Positions 59,492 through 64,000 of a stretch of 64,000 bases of DNA are shown here, piece after piece. Below the pieces are notes generated by a model. That model was not told the DNA's origin. It ran no database searches and was given only the letters and a program-made list of their open reading frames with translations. Positions within the stretch are counted from its first letter, which is position 1; the number at the start of each line of letters is the position of its first letter. The position numbers and the translations under genes are program-made. Source of the stretch: Lichenicoccus sp965213775 (lineage in GTDB: Bacteria > Pseudomonadota > Alphaproteobacteria > Acetobacterales > Acetobacteraceae); contig CBDCAC010000002.1 in NCBI GenBank assembly GCA_965213775.1, positions 558,001 through 622,000 on the forward strand, written 5' to 3'.

Positions 59492-60847
59492 ATGCGCCGT
59501 ATCGGCCTGTTGTCGCTGGCCGCCGCCGCCGCCGGGCCCGCTGACGCGCAGCCGGGGGCGCCGCCTACAGGCGCCGCTCATCTCGTGGTGGCGGCTGCGC
59601 CGGCGGTCCCGATCGACCCGCGCCTGTTCGGCGTAAATTACGTCTGGCACCTGGTGCCGGCCCACGTGTTCGCGGCGTTCACGGCCGCCATGCGCGGGCC
59701 GGTCGGCGCAACCCTGATGCGCTACCCGGGCGGCTGGGCGGCGGAGCGCTACGACTGGGCGAGCAACACCGAGAGCGAGCTCAGCGACAGCCAGGCGGCG
59801 CACGGCCCCGGCGTCGACCCCGCAGCGTTCCTCGCCGTGGCGCCGGCCGCCAGCTTCGTCACCCCGAGCGTGCCGGCCATCCGCGACCCCGGGCAGGTCG
59901 AGCCGGTGGCGCAGCTCAGCGCCGGCCTGGTGCATCGCTTCGCCGGGCAGGTTGGGCTATGGGAGATCGGCAACGAGTGGTGGCTGCAGCGCGGCGCCAA
60001 GCACGACCCGGCGGCACGGGCGCAGAACCTTGCGTCCTATGCCGCCCTGGTCGCCCGCGCCGCGCCGGCGATGCGCGCCGCCGCACCCGGGGCGAGGATC
60101 TACGCTACCGTCGAGTGGACGCACCCCGAGGACGCCGCGAGGCTGCGCCACCTGGTCGGCCCGGCCGGCTGGGCGGCGGTCGACGGCATCTCCATCCATC
60201 CCTATTGCGGCACGTTGGAGGCCGAGACGCTGTGCAGCCTGCTGCCCGAGCGCGCCGCCCAGATCCGCGCCGCATCCGGCCGCACCAGCCTCTACGCCTC
60301 CGAATGGTCGCTCGGCCCGCGCGTCACCGCCGACGATTACGGCATCCGCAACGCCAACCAGATGGTCGGCGCATTCGGCCTGCTCGCCGAGGCGCGCCTG
60401 GACGCGGCCGCCTACTGGCCGCCGGTGCGCGCGGTGCCGGGCACGGCGCTGCTTTCGGCGGACTGCGCCACGGTGTTCGCCACCGGAGCGCTGTTCGGCT
60501 GGATGGCGCAGAGCTTCCGCGGCGCCATGCTGGCCGTAAGCGGCGACCTGCCGGCCAGCGCCGCCAGAGAGAATCGCCGATTGTCGCTGGTGGTCCCGTC
60601 AATGGGAGACGGGCCGCGCACTGTCACGATCGACCTGCCCGGACAGCCCGTCACCCACATCGTCGAGGCCGAGGTGATGCACGCCGCCGACACCGCCGAC
60701 CCGGACCTCTCCCGATACGTCGAGACCACCACCCTGTCGGCGAAGCTGCAGCACGGGCCAGCCGGGCCGCGACTTAGCTTCACCCTGAATCCGGGCACGC
60801 CAGGCCGTGGCAATGGGTGGGAGATTGCGAGGGTGGTGCTGGAGTAG
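59492..60847 (+). CDS. Secreted clan-A-like glycoside hydrolase (TIM barrel)
   Basis: 451 residues. A signal-like lead (MRRIGLLSLAAAAAGPADAQ) precedes a TIM-barrel glycosidase: FGVNYVWHLVPAHVF, LMRYPGGWAAERYDWAS, the acid/base region WEIGNEWWLQRGAKHD (NE pair), VDGISIHPYCGTLEA, and the putative nucleophile in SLYASEWSLGPRVTADDYG. The order (RYPGG, GNE, H-P, E-W) fits the arabinofuranosidase/GH39/GH79-type clan. In the export arm it may trim the exported glycan. An open frame extends to 59105 but overlaps the glycosyltransferase. Confidence 0.82.
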   Translation: MRRIGLLSLAAAAAGPADAQPGAPPTGAAHLVVAAAPAVPIDPRLFGVNYVWHLVPAHVFAAFTAAMRGPVGATLMRYPGGWAAERYDWASNTESELSDSQAAHGPGVDPAAFLAVAPAASFVTPSVPAIRDPGQVEPVAQLSAGLVHRFAGQVGLWEIGNEWWLQRGAKHDPAARAQNLASYAALVARAAPAMRAAAPGARIYATVEWTHPEDAARLRHLVGPAGWAAVDGISIHPYCGTLEAETLCSLLPERAAQIRAASGRTSLYASEWSLGPRVTADDYGIRNANQMVGAFGLLAEARLDAAAYWPPVRAVPGTALLSADCATVFATGALFGWMAQSFRGAMLAVSGDLPASAARENRRLSLVVPSMGDGPRTVTIDLPGQPVTHIVEAEVMHAADTADPDLSRYVETTTLSAKLQHGPAGPRLSFTLNPGTPGRGNGWEIARVVLE

Positions 60848-60854
60848 GGCTCAG

Positions 60855-60986
60855 GAAGAAGGGCCAGGGGCTTTGCCCCTGGACCCCATTAAAGGCGGAG
60901 CCTTTAAGATCCATTTATTACTAGACGGATCTGGGGTCTGGGGCCTCAGGCCGCAGCGGAGTCCAGAGGCAGAGCCTCTGGCCTTC
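60855..60986. repeat. Dispersed hairpin repeat locus 10 (inverted pair)
   Basis: Between the convergent ends of the glycosidase and the TlpA-like gene. Module A forward at 60857-60916 (GGCCAGGGGCTTTGCCCCTGG, AAAGGCGGAGCCTTTAAGAT) and module B reverse at 60930-60986 (GGGGCCTCAGGCCGC, CCAGAGGCAGAGCCTCTGG), only 13 bases apart. Confidence 0.9.
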
Positions 60987-60987
60987 C

Positions 60988-61602
60988 TTACCCGAGCACC
61001 CGCCGCACAAGCGCATTGGCTGCCGGTGCGCTCCAATCGGCCGAGCCCTCCAGCATTCCGCGCTCCAGTCCGTCGCGGCCGATCAGCAGGGTGGTCGGGA
61101 AGCCACTCAGGCCCAGCGCCTGCACGCTGGTGCTCTGCGAGTCGAGCAGCACCGGCAGGGTGGTCAGGCCGTGGGCGTCGAGGAAGGGGCGCACGACCGA
61201 GGCGCCGGCGCGGTCGGCCGAGACCGCGAGCACGATGATGCCGCTGCCGGCGAGCGAGCGCGCCAACGTCTGCAGCGCCGGCATCTCCTGCACGCAGGGG
61301 CCGCACCAGGTGGCCCAGAAGTTCAGCACCACCGCCTGGCCACGATAATCGGCGAGCGTGCGACGGCTGCCGTCCTCGGTGGTGAAGGCGAGCGCCGGCA
61401 GGGCGACCGGCGGTGCGACCGCGCTGAAGTTGCCGAGCCCGTCGGCGCCGGGGTCCGATTGAGGATGCATGATCGGCGGCGGCGAGGCGAGCGGGCCGCC
61501 GAGCCTCGAATTGCGCAGCACGACGACGCCGAGTACCGTCCCGGCGCCGGCCAGCAGGGCGCGCCGGGTGATCAGCTTCAGGGCGGACGGGCGGTTGGAC
61601 AT
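60988..61602 (-). CDS. TlpA/ResA-like periplasmic thioredoxin
   Basis: 204-residue membrane-anchored or exported thiol reductase. The lead TRRALLAGAGTVLGVVVL has a twin Arg and a hydrophobic stretch, so Tat export or an N-terminal anchor is possible. The AhpC/TSA-type domain has the redox site AVVLNFWATWCGPCVQEMPA (WCGPC, about residue 108) and LGLSGFPTTLLIGRDGLER as the cis-Pro loop. Role in cytochrome c or general thiol reduction is inferred. Its start overlaps the probable argH start region on the other strand. Confidence 0.92.
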   Translation of the reverse strand: MSNRPSALKLITRRALLAGAGTVLGVVVLRNSRLGGPLASPPPIMHPQSDPGADGLGNFSAVAPPVALPALAFTTEDGSRRTLADYRGQAVVLNFWATWCGPCVQEMPALQTLARSLAGSGIIVLAVSADRAGASVVRPFLDAHGLTTLPVLLDSQSTSVQALGLSGFPTTLLIGRDGLERGMLEGSADWSAPAANALVRRVLG

Positions 61603-63025
61603 CGAGGGAGAGCCTGGCGCGACGGGATCGACAGATGGCGCGCGGCCGGCGAATGTCCAATGGGGCGGGCGCTTCGCCGGGGGCCCCGCGGCCGTCATGA
61701 GCCAGATCAACGCCTCGATCGACGTCGATCAGAGGCTGTGGCGGCAGGACATCCGCGGCTCGCTCGCCCATGCGGCGATGCTGGCGCGCCAGGGCATCAT
61801 CGCCGCCGCGGACGAGGCGGCCATCCGCGCCGGGCTTGCCGACATCGCCGGCGACATCGAGGCCGGGCGGTTCGCCTTCGACGCCGCGCTCGAGGACGTG
61901 CACATGAACATCGAGGCGCGGCTGGCCGAGCGCATCGGCGAGCCGGGCCTGCGGCTGCATACCGCGCGCAGCCGCAACGACCAGGTGGCGACGGACTTCC
62001 GGCTCTGGGTGCGCGACGCGATCGACGACGCGGATGCCGGGCTGCGGGCGCTGATGCGGGCGCTGGCCGACCGCGCCGCCGAGCACGCCGCCGACGCGAT
62101 GCCTGGCTTCACCCACCTGCAGACCGCACAGCCGATCACCTTCGGCCACCATCTGCTCGCCTATGTCGAGATGTTCGGGCGCGACCGTGGGCGGCTGCGC
62201 GACGCCCGCGTTCGGCTCAACGAGTGCCCGCTGGGCGCCGCGGCGCTGGCCGGCACCTCGTTCCCGATCGACCGGCGGATGACTGCCGCAGAGCTCGGGT
62301 TCGACCGGCCCTGCCAGAACTCGCTCGACGCCGTGTCGGACCGCGACTTCGCGCTCGAATACCTCGCCGCGCTGTCGATCTGCGCCGTGCACCTCTCGCG
62401 CCTGGCCGAGGAGATCGTGCTGTGGTGCTCGGCCCCGTTCGGCTTCGTACGGCTGTCGGACGCCTGGACGACCGGCAGCTCGATCATGCCGCAGAAGCGC
62501 AATCCGGACGCCGCCGAGCTGGCGCGGGCCAAGACCGGCCGCATCGTCGGCGCGCTGGTCGGGCTGCTCACGGTGATGAAGGGGCTGCCGCTCGCCTATG
62601 CGAAGGACACCCAGGAGGACAAGCACGGCGTGTTCGACGCCACCGACGCGATCGGGTTGGCGCTCGCCGCCACCACTGGGATGGTGCGCGACCTGGTCGC
62701 CGACACCGCCCGCATGGCCGAGCTCGCCGGCAGCGGCTACAGCACCGCGACCGACCTCGCCGACTGGCTGGTGCGGGTGTTGCACCTGCCGTTCCGCACC
62801 GCCCACCACGTCACCGGCCGCATCGTCGCCGCGGCCGAGGCGGCCGGGCTCGGGCTCGACCAGATGCCGCTCGCGGCGATGCAGGCGATTGAGCCGCGCA
62901 TCACCGCCGCGCTGCAGGGTGCGCTGAGCGTGCCGGCCTCGATCGCCTCGCGTCGCAGCGAAGGCGGCACGGCGCCGGACCGCGTGGCCGCCGCGGCGGC
63001 CGCCTGGCAGACGGCGCTGGGATGA
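61595..63025 (+). CDS. argH: Argininosuccinate lyase
   Basis: Last step of arginine synthesis, cleaving argininosuccinate to arginine and fumarate. The family start QWGGRF and INASIDVDQRLWRQDIRGSL are present, HTARSRNDQVATDFRLWVRD carries the substrate site, GFTHLQTAQPITFGHHLLAY the catalytic His region, and SSIMPQKRNPDAAELARAKT the flexible loop with the catalytic Ser. No ATG or GTG lies just upstream of QWGGRF; a TTG at 61595 is the closest, so the start is uncertain, and the ATG at 61697 would delete the QWGGRF motif. Ends with an ATGA overlap into lptM. Confidence 0.93.
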   Translation: MDIEGEPGATGSTDGARPANVQWGGRFAGGPAAVMSQINASIDVDQRLWRQDIRGSLAHAAMLARQGIIAAADEAAIRAGLADIAGDIEAGRFAFDAALEDVHMNIEARLAERIGEPGLRLHTARSRNDQVATDFRLWVRDAIDDADAGLRALMRALADRAAEHAADAMPGFTHLQTAQPITFGHHLLAYVEMFGRDRGRLRDARVRLNECPLGAAALAGTSFPIDRRMTAAELGFDRPCQNSLDAVSDRDFALEYLAALSICAVHLSRLAEEIVLWCSAPFGFVRLSDAWTTGSSIMPQKRNPDAAELARAKTGRIVGALVGLLTVMKGLPLAYAKDTQEDKHGVFDATDAIGLALAATTGMVRDLVADTARMAELAGSGYSTATDLADWLVRVLHLPFRTAHHVTGRIVAAAEAAGLGLDQMPLAAMQAIEPRITAALQGALSVPASIASRRSEGGTAPDRVAAAAAAWQTALG

Positions 63026-63147
63026 GGATCACGCTGCTCGTGCTCGCCATGGCTCTGGCGCTCGCCGGGTGCGGCAAGCGCGGCGACCCGAGCCCGCCCG
63101 GGCCGGCGGACAGGATCATCTACCCGAAGGTCTATCCGCCGAATTAG
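63022..63147 (+). CDS. lptM: LptM-like small lipoprotein (YifL family)
   Basis: 41-residue lipoprotein MRITLLVLAMALALAGCGKR with mature text GDPSPPGPADRIIYPKVYPP. The lipobox LAGC places the lipid Cys at residue 17, and the GKRGxPxxP...YPxxYP pattern matches LptM/YifL, which assists assembly of the LptD outer-membrane LPS translocon in E. coli. The argH-lptM-lysA order is common in Proteobacteria. The ATGA overlap with argH indicates coupling. Confidence 0.85.
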   Translation: MRITLLVLAMALALAGCGKRGDPSPPGPADRIIYPKVYPPN

Positions 63148-63171
63148 GCGAAATACCGCAAGATTTCTGGA

Positions 63172-63445
63172 AGGGTCGGAAGGCGAGGGCTCTGCCCTCG
63201 ACCCGTCACGCGCATGCGTGCGGTCGCAAGACGGGGCCGGGAGGCCCCAGACCGCGGTCGCTTTGGCAGCTTGCTTGGCGAAGCCGAACAACAATCTATC
63301 TTCTTTAGAATTTCAACACGTTAGAACGATCTTGCCTATAGGCAAGATGTCTCGATGATGCTTGGACACTTGCTCAAACGGATGGGGTCTGGGGCCTCCC
63401 GGCCCCAGCGGGTCAAGGGCGGAGCCCTTGCCTTTCCGTCCCCCT
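63172..63445. repeat. Dispersed hairpin repeat locus 11 (two B modules facing each other)
   Basis: Between lptM and lysA. Insert-type module B forward at 63175-63258 (GCGAGGGCTCTGCCCTCG, the GCGCATGCGTGC palindrome, GGGGCCGGGAGGCCCC) and module B reverse at 63385-63445 (GGGGCCTCCCGGCCCC, AAGGGCGGAGCCCTT). The 120 bases between contain TGCCTATAGGCA (63333-63344), another palindrome, and no gene. Confidence 0.85.
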
Positions 63446-63466
63446 TCCTCTTGTAAACTACCATCC

Positions 63467-64000
63467 ATGCCCGACCCAACCGCCGAGGAGCTGCTGGCTG
63501 CCAGACCGCACCTGAAGCGGCATGTCCTCGACGGCTTGATGCTCGAGGACGTCCCGCTGGCGGCGGTCGCGGCAGCGGCGGGCACGCCATGCTGGGTCTA
63601 TGGCGCGGCGACGATGCGGGGGCGGCTCGCGGCGTTGCGGGGGGTGCTGGCGGAGGCCGGGCTCGGGTCGGCGCGGGTGCATTACGCGGTGAAGGCGAAC
63701 GACCACCTGGCGGTGCTGGCGCTGATGCGGGCCGGCGGGGCGGGTGCCGACGTGGTGAGCGGCGGCGAGCTGGCGCGGGCGTTGCGGGCGGGGATGGCGC
63801 CGGCGGAGGTGGTGTTCTCCGGCGTCGGCAAGAGTCGGGCCGAGCTCGTGGCCGCGCTGGCCGCGGGGGTTGGGCAGATCAACGTCGAGAGCGCCGAGGA
63901 GCTGGCGATGCTGTCCGCGGTGGCGCAGGCGGCGGGGCGGGTGGCGGCGGTGGCGCTGCGGGTGAACCCGGACGTCGACGCGCTGACCCACGACAAGATC
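63467..64000 (+). CDS. lysA: Diaminopimelate decarboxylase, N-terminal part (cut by the window end)
   Basis: PLP enzyme for the last step of lysine synthesis; 178 codons are visible. The alanine-racemase-like barrel starts at TPCWVYGAATMRGRLAALRG; the PLP Lys is in VHYAVKANDHLAVLALM (about residue 70), followed by GADVVSGGELARALRAG, FSGVGKSRAELVAAL and ALRVNPDVDALTHDKI. All fit LysA. The frame continues beyond the window. It lies after lptM, as is usual. Confidence 0.95.
   Translation, partial: MPDPTAEELLAARPHLKRHVLDGLMLEDVPLAAVAAAAGTPCWVYGAATMRGRLAALRGVLAEAGLGSARVHYAVKANDHLAVLALMRAGGAGADVVSGGELARALRAGMAPAEVVFSGVGKSRAELVAALAAGVGQINVESAEELAMLSAVAQAAGRVAAVALRVNPDVDALTHDKI

Noticed and set aside
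60851..62809. A 652-codon minus-strand frame across argH
   Set aside because: Antisense to argH, and its C-terminal end is translated from the dispersed repeat (KAPPLMGSRGKAPGP type text).

Overview
The window is a GC-rich chromosomal stretch of an alphaproteobacterium, most likely Acetobacteraceae (Rhodospirillales). This rests on the 16S text, the 16S-Ile-Ala-23S-5S-fMet rRNA operon order, a 5-aminolevulinate synthase HemA, the tkt-gap-pgk gene order and short GC-rich repeats of a style common in that family. I cannot assign a genus by eye.

Layout. 1-8.5 kb: the end of rpoD, a GNAT protein, and a leftward group of transketolase-like protein, gap, pgk, NUDIX and a small secreted protein. 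8.5-18.1 kb: hemA, a DsbA-like oxidase, a gamma-glutamyltransferase-like lipoprotein, an aminotransferase, mmsA and clpB. 18.7-24.3 kb: a complete rRNA operon. 24.3-36.3 kb: a low-density accessory region with a broken Old Yellow Enzyme gene and an intact MFS transporter, followed by a probable island. That island lies between an intact tRNA-Gly(GCC) at 36.2 kb and a decayed copy of its 3' half at 26.9 kb. It holds an integrase remnant, several broken genes, a TetR gene with a palindromic operator, and one intact tripartite efflux operon (EmrA-EmrB-outer membrane factor). 36.5-46.6 kb: housekeeping genes (CnoX-type thioredoxin, Lon-domain protein, Trm112-like, DUF971, L,D-transpeptidase, ribA, an orphan response regulator, xth, a flavoprotein monooxygenase, metZ behind a SAM-II-type riboswitch, apaG). 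46.7-60.8 kb: a multispanning membrane protein, a TonB-dependent receptor, and a two-armed divergent cluster for surface polysaccharide export (KpsE/T/M-like inner-membrane exporter, KpsD/Wza-like outer membrane lipoprotein, two glycosyltransferases, a sulfotransferase-methyltransferase-like fusion and a clan-A-like glycosidase). 61-64 kb: a TlpA-like thioredoxin, argH, the small lipoprotein lptM and the start of lysA.

Cross-cutting structure. A family of short, hairpin-rich repeats (two related modules, often as an inverted pair) recurs at 11 loci. Most are at convergent gene ends or operon boundaries, and one lies inside the 16S-23S spacer. They are absent from the island and from the interior of the polysaccharide cluster. 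They may act as bidirectional terminators or as mobile palindromes, and they account for many spurious short ORFs.

Most notable: the tRNA-Gly island with an integrase scar, the repeat family, the polysaccharide cluster with two unusual fusions (TPR-KpsM; sulfotransferase-methyltransferase-like), the transketolase-like protein lacking key thiamine-diphosphate motifs, and the SAM-II riboswitch in front of metZ.
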